Below, piece by piece: positions 1 to 6,639 of a DNA stretch of 12,631 nt. Within the stretch, counting starts at the first letter, position 1; each line of letters begins with the position of its first letter. The notes beneath the pieces were generated by a model. The model was not told where the DNA came from. It ran no database searches and saw nothing but the letters and a program-made list of their open reading frames with translations. This DNA is from Rhodospirillales bacterium. Lineage in GTDB: Bacteria > Pseudomonadota > Alphaproteobacteria > Acetobacterales > Acetobacteraceae. The stretch is from positions 1 to 12,631 of the forward strand of contig JANXXW010000235.1 in the NCBI GenBank assembly GCA_025350425.1, read 5' to 3'. A program made the position numbers and the translations under genes.

Positions 1-1107
1 GTCGTGGTCTCCGCCATGGCCGGGGTCACCAACCAGTTGGTCGGCTACGTCCAGGGTCTCGCTTCGCTCTATGATGCGCGTGAATACGACGCCGTGGTCG
101 CGACCGGCGAGCAGGTCACCGCCGGGCTGACCGCGATCGCCTTGCAGGAGATCGGCGTGGATGCGCGGTCCTGGCAGGGCTGGCAGCTTCCGTTGCTGAC
201 CGACGACGCGCATGGCCGCGCCCGGATCGAGGGCATCGAGGGCGGCGACCTGATCGCTCGGATGCAGGCGGGGCAGGTGCCTGTGGTCGCGGGTTTCCAG
301 GGCATCGGTCCACGCAACCGCGTCACCACGCTGGGCCGTGGCGGGTCTGACACGTCGGCCGTGGCGCTGGCGGCGGCGATCCACGCCGATCGGTGTGATA
401 TTTACACCGATGTGGACGGTATCTACACTACCGATCCGCGAATCGTTGCCAGGGCACGCAAGCTGGATAAGATCGCGTATGAGGAGATGCTGGAACTCGC
501 CTCCGTGGGTGCCAAAGTGCTCCACCCTCGCAGCGTCGAACTGGCGATGAAGGAGAGGGTTCGGGTTCAGGTCCTGTCCAGCTTCACGGACTTGCCTGGG
601 ACCCTGGTCGTTGATGAGGACGAGATCGTGGAAAAAGAGATTGTGTCGGGTATCGCGTATTCTCGCGACGAGGCGAAGATCACCGTGCGTCGGGTGCCCG
701 ACCGGCCCGGCATCGCCGCCGCGATCTTCGGGCCGCTTTCGGGCGCCGGGGTCAACGTGGATATGATCGTGCAGAACATGTCCGCCGACGGGACCACTGA
801 CATGACTTTCACCATAGGCCGCACCGACCTTCCGCGCGCCCGCGCCATCATGGACGAACATCGGGCGAGCATCGGCTGGGCGGAGATCCTCTCGGACCCC
901 GATGTGGCCAAGATCAGCGTCGTCGGAGTCGGAATGCGGAGCCATACCGGCGTTGCCAACACCATGTTTTCGGCCCTGGCGGCCAAAGGCATCAACATAC
1001 AGGTCATTTCGACCAGCGAAATCAAGGTCAGTGTCCTGATCGGCGCCGAGTACACCGAACTCGCGGTCCGGGCCCTGCATACGGCGTATGGCCTCGATGC
1101 CGCTTGA
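1..1107 (+). CDS. lysC: Aspartate kinase (aspartokinase), 5' end cut by window edge
   Basis: Aspartokinase phosphorylates L-aspartate, the first step towards lysine, threonine, methionine and diaminopimelate, in the cytoplasm. The frame is open from base 1 and begins with VVVSAMAGVTNQLV, which normally lies about 35-40 residues into the protein, so the N-terminal KFGGTS nucleotide-binding motif is outside the window. Seen here are the kinase motifs GRGGSDTSAVALA (about residues 111-123 counting from base 4), the YTDVDGIYTTDPR segment and GAKVLHPR. Two C-terminal ACT regulatory domains follow, beginning at ITVRRVPDRPGIAAAIF and at AKISVVGVGMRSHTGVA. The ISTSEIKVSVLI strand is typical of the lysine- and threonine-binding ACT domains. 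The stop TGA lies inside the next gene, giving a 20-base overlap and probable co-translation. The two ACT repeats without a fused dehydrogenase fit monofunctional LysC rather than ThrA or MetL. Identity is secure; feedback specificity cannot be read from sequence. Confidence 0.97.
   Translation, partial: VVVSAMAGVTNQLVGYVQGLASLYDAREYDAVVATGEQVTAGLTAIALQEIGVDARSWQGWQLPLLTDDAHGRARIEGIEGGDLIARMQAGQVPVVAGFQGIGPRNRVTTLGRGGSDTSAVALAAAIHADRCDIYTDVDGIYTTDPRIVARARKLDKIAYEEMLELASVGAKVLHPRSVELAMKERVRVQVLSSFTDLPGTLVVDEDEIVEKEIVSGIAYSRDEAKITVRRVPDRPGIAAAIFGPLSGAGVNVDMIVQNMSADGTTDMTFTIGRTDLPRARAIMDEHRASIGWAEILSDPDVAKISVVGVGMRSHTGVANTMFSALAAKGINIQVISTSEIKVSVLIGAEYTELAVRALHTAYGLDAA
616..630 (+). promoter_or_regulatory. 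Possible internal ribosome binding site and GTG start for a separate aspartokinase regulatory subunit
   Basis: GAGGA at 616-620 is followed after 7 bases by an in-frame GTG at 628. Translation from it would give 159 residues starting VEKEIVSGIAYS and containing only the two ACT domains. By recall, the independently translated beta subunit of Corynebacterium glutamicum aspartokinase starts at the equivalent place (MEEAVLTGVAT...). The site is seen in the sequence; that it is used is inference. Confidence 0.35.
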
Positions 1108-2122
1108 CGTTGTCGCTGCCGGGCTGACCCTCGACCGCCTCTGGGAGCGTGGAACTACGTTCCTCGGCTGCCAGTACGCCATCATGGGAGGCGCCATGAG
1201 CTGGGTGAGCGATCGCCACCTGGTGGCGGCCATCTCCAATGCGGGCGGCTTCGGCGTGATCGCCTGCGGGTCCATGAACCCGGTCCAACTCGCGGCCGAG
1301 ATCGCCGGCACCAAGGCGATGACCACAAGACCGTTCGGGGTGAACCTCATCACCATGCACCCCCAACTGGACGCGCTGGTACAGGTGTGCCTCTCGGCAG
1401 GCGTCACCCACGTCGTGCTGGCGGGCGGCATTCCACCGGGGGCTGCGGTGCGCGCGGTGAAGGATGGCGGGGTCAAGCTGATCTGCTTTGCGCCGGCCTT
1501 CGTGTTGGCCAAGCGCCTCGTACGCTCTGGGGCCGATGCCATCGTGATAGAAGGCTCCGAGGCTGGTGGCCATATCGGTCCGGTGTCGCTGACCGTGCTG
1601 GCGCAAGAGATTCTACCCTACATCCGCGACGTCCCGGTGTTCGTCGCCGGTGGGCTCGGCCGGGGCGATGCGATCCTGGCCTACCTCGAGATGGGCGCGT
1701 CCGGCGCACAACTCGGCACCCGGTTCGCGGCGTCCGAGGAAAGCATCGCCCATCCGGCATTCAAGCAGGCTTTCATCCGCGCCAATGCCCGCGACGCGCT
1801 TTCTTCGGTTCAACTGGACGAACGTTTCCCGGTCATCCCCGTGCGCGGCCTGGTCAACGCCGGCACCAAGAACTTCGCCGATATGCAGGCGGTCACGCTC
1901 AGGCGTTTCCAGGCCGGTGAACTCACCCGTGAGGCGGCCCAGCTCGCGATCGAGCATTTCTGGGCCGGGGCACTCCGCCGCGCCGTGATCGACGGTGACG
2001 TGGAGCAGGGTTCGGTCATGGCCGGCCAGTCGGTCGGCATGGTGACCTCCGTACAGAAGACGGCTGATATCATCGCCGAACTCCTGGGGCAGGCGAGGGA
2101 CGCGCTCGCGCGGCGAAACTGA
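1088..2122 (+). CDS. Nitronate monooxygenase family flavoprotein (NPD/FabK-like, FMN-dependent TIM barrel)
   Basis: Members of this FMN-dependent TIM-barrel family oxidise propionate-3-nitronate and alkyl nitronates; relatives include the enoyl-ACP reductase FabK. At 344 residues the length is typical. The N-terminus carries GGAMSWVSDRHLVAAISNAGGFGVIACG, the family's first flavin-binding strand. The VIEGSEAGGHIGP motif holds His162, the position of the catalytic or flavin-contacting histidine. VFVAGGLGRGDAI and GASGAQLGTRF form the C-terminal phosphate-binding segment for FMN. The conserved tail HFWAGALRRAVIDGDVEQGSVMAGQSVG matches a subgroup I recall as common beside alphaproteobacterial lysC. 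ATG 1088 overlaps lysC by 20 bases; ATG 1097 (fourth codon) is an equally possible start, and neither has a clear Shine-Dalgarno. The stop overlaps the ptsP ATG by one base. The true substrate is not known: automatic names such as nitronate monooxygenase may mislead, and a role in detoxification or fatty-acid metabolism is possible. Confidence 0.9.
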   Translation: MASMPLDVVAAGLTLDRLWERGTTFLGCQYAIMGGAMSWVSDRHLVAAISNAGGFGVIACGSMNPVQLAAEIAGTKAMTTRPFGVNLITMHPQLDALVQVCLSAGVTHVVLAGGIPPGAAVRAVKDGGVKLICFAPAFVLAKRLVRSGADAIVIEGSEAGGHIGPVSLTVLAQEILPYIRDVPVFVAGGLGRGDAILAYLEMGASGAQLGTRFAASEESIAHPAFKQAFIRANARDALSSVQLDERFPVIPVRGLVNAGTKNFADMQAVTLRRFQAGELTREAAQLAIEHFWAGALRRAVIDGDVEQGSVMAGQSVGMVTSVQKTADIIAELLGQARDALARRN

Positions 2123-4347
2123 TGCCGACTGCCCCGCGCAGACTGCTCGCGAAGCTGCGCGACCTGATGGCCCGTGACACCGCGCCGTTACCGGACATGG
2201 TTCGTCTGGTCGCGGCTGAACTGGTCAGCGAGGTCTGTTCGATCTACGCCATGCGCCCTGGCGACCTGCTGGAACTGGTGGCCACCGAGGGCCTTCACCA
2301 CGAGGCGGTGGGCCACACGCGGCTACGGGTCGGCGAGGGAATCGTAGGTCTCGTAGCGGCCCAAGGCAACGAGATGAACCTCGCCGACGCGCAGAACCAC
2401 CCGGCCTTCGTCTATCGCGCCGAGACCGGGGAGGACGTCTACGCTTCCCTGCTGGCCGTTCCTGTGCGCCGTGCTGGCCGCACGCTTGGCGTCGTCGCGG
2501 TCCAGAACCGAACTCCTCGCCGCTATGACGCCGAAGAGGTCGAGGTGCTGGAGACGGTCGCCATGCTGATCGCCGAAAGCCTGGCGACGCTGGGTGCCAG
2601 CGACGGCGCGGCAGAGGGGGCTGCCGCGACGATGACCCGGCATTTCCCGGGCAGCCGCCTGGCACCGGGTCTGGCGGTCGGACCGGTGGTGCTGCACGGC
2701 AACAGCGCGGTCCCACGCCGTCTGCTTGCCGACGACCCTGTCGCGGAGCAGGCACGCCTCGCGCGCGCCGTCGAACATATGCAGCGCGGCATCGACGAAC
2801 TGATCGAGGCGCAGTTGCCGGCCGGCGACGCACCGCGTGAAATCCTCGAAGCCTATCGCCTGGTGGCCGCCGACACCGGGTGGCTGAAGCGTGTCAACGA
2901 GGCGATTCGTGGTGGGCTTTCGGCCGAAGCTGGCGTGCAGCGCGTCGCCGGCGAGTTGCGCGACCGTATGCGCCGCTTTACCGACCCATACCTGCGCGAG
3001 CGCATGGCCGACCTCGAGGATCTCGCCAATCGTCTGCTCGCCTCGCTCGACGAGAGCGGTGGCAAGGCGCCCGAGCCGGTGCCGGCGGGCGCCATCCTGC
3101 TGGCCCGCCGCCTGGGGCCGGCCGAGTTGCTGGATTGGCACGCGCGCGGCATCGGCGGCGTTGTGATCGAGGAGGGAAGCCCCGGCGCCCATGCGGTCAT
3201 CCTGGCTCGCGCGCTCGGCCTACCGACCCTGGGCGGCGCGCGCGGTATCCTGGACACCGCCGAGGACGGCAATTGTGCGATCCTGGACGCCGATGAGGAT
3301 CAGGTGATCCTGCGGCCCAAGCGAGATTTGCTACAGGTTTACGAACACGCGATCGAGACGCGCAACGCCCGCCAGGCCGGCTACGCCATGCTGCGCGACA
3401 AACCCTCGGTCACGCGCGACGGCACCAAGGTCAGTCTGATGCTGAACGTGGGCCTCACTCTCGAACTGGCGCAACTCGCCAAGACGGGGGCAGAGGGCAT
3501 TGGCCTGTTCCGCACCGAAATCGCCATGCTGGCGCGCGGGGTCATCGTGGACGGACCCGAGCAGGCGGCAGTGTATTCCCGGGTGCTTGACGCCGCGGAC
3601 GGACTGCCCGTGCTGTTCCGCACGCTTGATCTCGGTGGCGACAAGCTGCTGCCGGGCAGCGAACAGCTGGACGAGGACAATCCCGCAATGGGCTGGCGCT
3701 CGCTCCGGATCGGGCTCGACCGTCCGGTTCTGCTGCGACGCCAGTTGCGCGCGCTGTTGCTGGCGGCTGGCGGAAGGCCGCTGTCGGTGATGTTCCCGAT
3801 GGTGGCGACCGTGGCCGAGTTCCGCGCCGCCAAGGCATTGCTGATGGCCGAGGCGGCCCGCGTCCGACCGGTGCCCTCAATGCTGTCGGTCGGCACGATG
3901 CTGGAGGTGCCGGCGTTGCTGTGGCAACTCCCGGAGCTGCTGCGCGAGGTGGATTTCATCTCGGTCGGCACCAACGACCTTATGCAGTTCCTATTCGCCG
4001 CCGATCGCGGCAGCCCAGCACTTGCCGGCCGTTACGATGTGCTTTCGCCCCCGGTGCTGGATATCTTCGCCAATCTATGCCGCCTCGCCGACGAGGCGAA
4101 TGTCACCCTTTCCGTGTGCGGCGAGGCGGCCTCCCAGCCCTTGGAAGCCATGACGCTGGTGGGACTCGGCATCACCAAACTTTCCATGCCCGCGACGGCT
4201 GTGCTGCCGATCAAGGCCATGCTTGCCGACCTCGACCTGCCGGCGTTCCGCGCGGTACTCGCCGCCGTGCGACGCACCCCGGGCAATGCCGCCAGCCTGC
4301 GCGAGCCGATCGCTGCTTGGGCGCGTGAGCATGGGCATTCCGTGTAG
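2122..4347 (+). CDS. ptsP: Phosphoenolpyruvate-protein phosphotransferase PtsP (enzyme I of the nitrogen PTS), GAF-fused
   Basis: PtsP takes phosphate from PEP onto a histidine and passes it to NPr (PtsO), then EIIA-Ntr (PtsN), a regulatory rather than sugar-transporting chain. A GAF sensor domain spans roughly residues 18-155; in relatives it senses glutamine or alpha-ketoglutarate. The enzyme I N-terminal part begins near FPGSRLAPGLAVG (about 175). The phosphohistidine loop SPGAHAVILARALGLP places the active His at 357. The PEP-binding barrel shows GIGLFRTE (Arg464), FRTLDLGGDK (about 499-508), GTNDLMQF (about 616-623) and SVCGEAAS with Cys666, the usual proton donor. The length of 741 is close to the roughly 748 of E. 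coli PtsP. The GAF domain distinguishes it from sugar PTS PtsI. ATG 2122 shares its A with the upstream stop (TGATG), so translation is probably coupled to the flavoprotein. No ptsO or ptsN is visible in the window, so the partners must be encoded elsewhere. Confidence 0.96.
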   Translation: MPTAPRRLLAKLRDLMARDTAPLPDMVRLVAAELVSEVCSIYAMRPGDLLELVATEGLHHEAVGHTRLRVGEGIVGLVAAQGNEMNLADAQNHPAFVYRAETGEDVYASLLAVPVRRAGRTLGVVAVQNRTPRRYDAEEVEVLETVAMLIAESLATLGASDGAAEGAAATMTRHFPGSRLAPGLAVGPVVLHGNSAVPRRLLADDPVAEQARLARAVEHMQRGIDELIEAQLPAGDAPREILEAYRLVAADTGWLKRVNEAIRGGLSAEAGVQRVAGELRDRMRRFTDPYLRERMADLEDLANRLLASLDESGGKAPEPVPAGAILLARRLGPAELLDWHARGIGGVVIEEGSPGAHAVILARALGLPTLGGARGILDTAEDGNCAILDADEDQVILRPKRDLLQVYEHAIETRNARQAGYAMLRDKPSVTRDGTKVSLMLNVGLTLELAQLAKTGAEGIGLFRTEIAMLARGVIVDGPEQAAVYSRVLDAADGLPVLFRTLDLGGDKLLPGSEQLDEDNPAMGWRSLRIGLDRPVLLRRQLRALLLAAGGRPLSVMFPMVATVAEFRAAKALLMAEAARVRPVPSMLSVGTMLEVPALLWQLPELLREVDFISVGTNDLMQFLFAADRGSPALAGRYDVLSPPVLDIFANLCRLADEANVTLSVCGEAASQPLEAMTLVGLGITKLSMPATAVLPIKAMLADLDLPAFRAVLAAVRRTPGNAASLREPIAAWAREHGHSV

Positions 4348-4357
4348 GCCCAAAGTA

Positions 4358-4390
4358 TTGGCGTTCGTCGCGCGCGGTCGCGGCATAGAT
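4358..4390 (+). promoter_or_regulatory. Weak candidate promoter upstream of the RodZ-like gene
   Basis: In the 141-base gap after ptsP there is a TTGGCG (4358-4363) and an AT-richer GGCATAGAT around 4382-4390, in otherwise GC-rich DNA. The spacing is about 18 bases if GGCATA is taken as the -10, or 20 if CATAGA is. Neither box is a good match to consensus. It is listed because the gap is the first clear break in an otherwise overlapping series of genes. The rest of the gap holds an AGGAG at 4428-4432 with no in-frame start at a useful distance, and no RNA gene that I can recognise. Confidence 0.18.
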
Positions 4391-4488
4391 TGGCAACGCC
4401 CCTACCTGGGTCTAGAAGCCGTTTCGCAGGAGCACACAGCTCGGCTGCGTTGCCGGCGCACTCCCACATCCGGCTTGGAACCTCCGTT

Positions 4489-5406
4489 TTGCGAATCCCC
4501 GGATTCAGTCTGACCTCTCATGGCGATCCGTCGTCCGATCCTGCTGACAACCACGCGGGAGCATCATCGCGCGTCGGGTCCGATCTGCGGGCGGCGCGCC
4601 AGCGGCTTGGCTGGAACCTGCCCGACCTCGCGGCGCATCTGCGTATCCGCCTGCCGTTTCTCGAGGCAATCGAGGATGGCCGCGTCGAGGCGCTGCCTGG
4701 CAACGCCTACGCGGTTGGTTTCCTGCGCACCTACGCACAGGCGGTCGGGCTCGATCCCGACGAGATCGCACGGCGTTTCCGCGCCGAGGCCGCCGATGTA
4801 AATCGCAAGCCGGAGTTGTCCTTTCCGGCGCCCGTACCCGAGCGTGGCATTCCAACCGGTGCCCTGATCCTGCTCGGCGTGGTGGTCGTGGTGGGCGCCT
4901 ATGCCGGTTGGTACAGGATGTCCGGAAACGGTCCGCTCGCTCCGCAGCCGGTGGCCGAGGTGCCGGCACGGCTGGCGCCTCTGGCTGAGACGCGTTCCCT
5001 TCCCGTTACCATTCCTGCGATCACGATCGATCCGACCAGCCTCGCGGCTGTCGCGGCACCCAATCCGGTTCCAGCGCCCGTGGCTCCGCCACAATACGGT
5101 CCACCTGCGCCGGTCGTCGAACCTGTGCCGCCGGGCACGCGCATCGTCATCCGAGCCCGGACCGATACCTGGATGCTGGTCCGCGAAAAGCACGGGCCGG
5201 TGCTGCTCAACAAAGTGATGCGCGCCGGGGAGACATGGCCGGTGCCCCTGAAGCCACAGCTTTTGTTCACCACCGCGAACGCGGGCCGGACCGATCTGGT
5301 AGTGGACGGAAATCCCGCGCCATCACTCGGGACCGACGGCGCGATCCGCCGGGATATCCCGCTCGACCCCGAAACGCTGCGGAACCTGGCCCCACCACGG
5401 CGGTGA
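4489..5406 (+). CDS. RodZ-like protein: cytoplasmic helix-turn-helix, one membrane helix, DUF4115-type C-terminal domain
   Basis: The architecture matches RodZ, a bitopic protein that links MreB to the cell-wall elongation machinery. Numbering from TTG 4489 (305 residues), a Cro/C1-like HTH_25 domain runs from about 28 to 95, with SDLRAARQRLGWNLPDLAAHLRI and YAVGFLRTYAQAVGLD. A single membrane helix, ALILLGVVVVVGAYAGWY, lies at about 125-142. A Pro/Ala-rich linker (about 144-216) leads to a beta-rich DUF4115-like domain from about 217 (TRIVIRARTDTWMLVREKHG) to about 290. The start is uncertain because no ATG or GTG lies in frame before the HTH. TTG 4489 has GGAA eight bases upstream; TTG 4450 and TTG 4390 (338 residues) are alternatives, but the residues they add look like translated spacer. 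It precedes ispG, as rodZ does in E. coli. HTH domains of this group often bind MreB rather than DNA; a regulator role cannot be excluded. Confidence 0.82.
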   Translation: MRIPGFSLTSHGDPSSDPADNHAGASSRVGSDLRAARQRLGWNLPDLAAHLRIRLPFLEAIEDGRVEALPGNAYAVGFLRTYAQAVGLDPDEIARRFRAEAADVNRKPELSFPAPVPERGIPTGALILLGVVVVVGAYAGWYRMSGNGPLAPQPVAEVPARLAPLAETRSLPVTIPAITIDPTSLAAVAAPNPVPAPVAPPQYGPPAPVVEPVPPGTRIVIRARTDTWMLVREKHGPVLLNKVMRAGETWPVPLKPQLLFTTANAGRTDLVVDGNPAPSLGTDGAIRRDIPLDPETLRNLAPPRR

Positions 5407-5416
5407 TATGGCCCCT

Positions 5417-5433
5417 ACGCGGATGCCGCGTTT
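5417..5433 (+). terminator. Short hairpin after the RodZ-like gene, possible weak terminator
   Basis: ACGCGG (5417-5422) and CCGCGT (5426-5431) form a 6-bp GC-rich inverted repeat with an ATG loop, 10 bases after the TGA of the RodZ-like gene. Only three T residues follow (5431-5433), one of them within the stem, so this is a poor intrinsic terminator. It could equally be a chance hairpin in GC-rich spacer. Confidence 0.25.
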
Positions 5434-5467
5434 GCGCGAACCGGGGGCAATCGGGCAAACACCCTAT

Positions 5468-5503
5468 ATGTCGGAAACAATGTCCATGAGCAGGTTCCCA
5501 TGA
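5468..5503 (+). other. Short leader ORF overlapping the ispG start
   Basis: An ATG at 5468 opens an 11-codon frame (MSETMSMSRFP) whose TGA at 5501-5503 overlaps the ispG ATG at 5500 as ATGA. The same frame has further ATGs at 5480 and 5486. The octamer ATGAGCAG occurs at 5486-5493 and again at 5500-5507, the second copy being the ispG start itself. No strong Shine-Dalgarno precedes 5468. The overlap is seen; any translational coupling is inference. Confidence 0.25.
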
Positions 5504-6627
5504 GCAGCTATCGTCCGTATCAACACATCGAGCGCCGCAAGTCGCGTCAGATCCATGTCGGCTCTGTCGCGGTGGGTGGCGATGCGCCAATCACCGTGCA
5601 AACCATGACCAACACGTTGACGACCGACGTGGCGGCCACGGTTGCGCAGATACAGCGAGCCGAGAAGGCTGGCGTCGATATCGTCCGCGTCTCCGCGCCC
5701 GACCGCGAGAGCGCGTTGGCGCTGAAGGAGATCGTGCGCCAGGTGCGCGTGCCGATCGTGGCCGACATCCATTTCCATTATCGCCGTGCCATCGAGGCCG
5801 CCCAGAGCGGTGTCGCCTGCCTGCGGATCAACCCCGGCAACATCGGCAGCCCAGAACGCGTGCGGGAAGTCATCCAGGCCGCGCGCGACCACGGCTGCTC
5901 AATGCGTATCGGCGTCAACGCCGGTTCGCTGGAGCGGCATCTGCTGGAGAAGTATGGCGAGCCCAACCCGGAGGCGCTGGTCGAGAGCGCGCTGGAGCAC
6001 GCTAAAATCCTGCAGGATCATGACTTTCACGAGTTCAAGATCAGCGTGAAGGCATCCGACGTGTTCATGGCGGTCGCCGCCTATCAGCAACTCGCCGAGC
6101 AGATCGACTGTCCGCTGCACATCGGCATAACCGAGGCGGGCAGCAAGCGCGCCGGCACGGTGAAATCGGCCATCGGGCTGGGCAACCTACTTTGGGCTGG
6201 TATCGGCGACACGATCCGAGTGTCGTTGTCGGCCGAACCGGAGGAGGAGGTGCTGGTCGGCTGGGAAATGCTGAAGACCCTCGGCATCCGTCATCGCGGC
6301 GTGAAGATCATCTCGTGCCCGTCCTGCGCGCGACAGGGTTTCAACGTGATCGAGACCGTTGGGATCATCGAGGAACGACTGGCGCATATTGAGACGCCGC
6401 TGACCTTGTCCATCATCGGCTGCGTGGTGAATGGGCCGGGCGAGGCGTTGATGACCGACCTCGGCGTAACCGGTGGTGGGGCGGGACGGCACATGGTTTA
6501 TCACGCCGGCAAGACCGACCACACCATCGCGGCGGGTGAGATGGTCGAGCACGTGATTGCGCTGGTCGAGGCGAAGGTGGCCGAGATCCAGGCTGAGAAG
6601 GCGCGCGTGCTGGAAGCCGCCGAGTAG
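5500..6627 (+). CDS. ispG: 4-hydroxy-3-methylbut-2-en-1-yl diphosphate synthase (IspG/GcpE)
   Basis: IspG is the iron-sulfur enzyme that converts MEcPP to HMBPP in the MEP pathway to isoprenoid precursors, using flavodoxin or ferredoxin electrons. The N-terminal TIM barrel is recognisable from the start (RKSRQIHVGSVAVGGDAPITVQTMTN) through PIVADIHFHYRRAIEA, LRINPGNIG and IGVNAGSLE. The C-terminal [4Fe-4S] domain supplies SCPSCAR with Cys273 and Cys276, and IGCVVNGPGEA with Cys308 and the catalytic Glu315. All expected ligands are present. The 375 residues match the roughly 372 of the E. coli enzyme. ATG 5500 is preceded by GCAGG ending five bases upstream. The upstream gap of 93 bases carries the short leader ORF noted separately. 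hisS follows after 12 bases, so the two are probably cotranscribed. The rodZ-ispG-hisS order is also seen in gammaproteobacteria such as E. coli, from general knowledge. Confidence 0.98.
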   Translation: MSSYRPYQHIERRKSRQIHVGSVAVGGDAPITVQTMTNTLTTDVAATVAQIQRAEKAGVDIVRVSAPDRESALALKEIVRQVRVPIVADIHFHYRRAIEAAQSGVACLRINPGNIGSPERVREVIQAARDHGCSMRIGVNAGSLERHLLEKYGEPNPEALVESALEHAKILQDHDFHEFKISVKASDVFMAVAAYQQLAEQIDCPLHIGITEAGSKRAGTVKSAIGLGNLLWAGIGDTIRVSLSAEPEEEVLVGWEMLKTLGIRHRGVKIISCPSCARQGFNVIETVGIIEERLAHIETPLTLSIIGCVVNGPGEALMTDLGVTGGGAGRHMVYHAGKTDHTIAAGEMVEHVIALVEAKVAEIQAEKARVLEAAE

Positions 6628-6639
6628 GGTTCGATCGCG

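Noticed and set aside
2323..3192. Minus-strand open frame of 289 codons opposite ptsP
   Set aside because: Antisense to conserved ptsP codons; Arg/His/Gln-rich shadow composition with no known motif.
4348..4488. Possible small RNA or tRNA in the gap after ptsP
   Set aside because: No cloverleaf, T-loop or known riboswitch pattern found by eye; best seen as leader of the RodZ-like gene.
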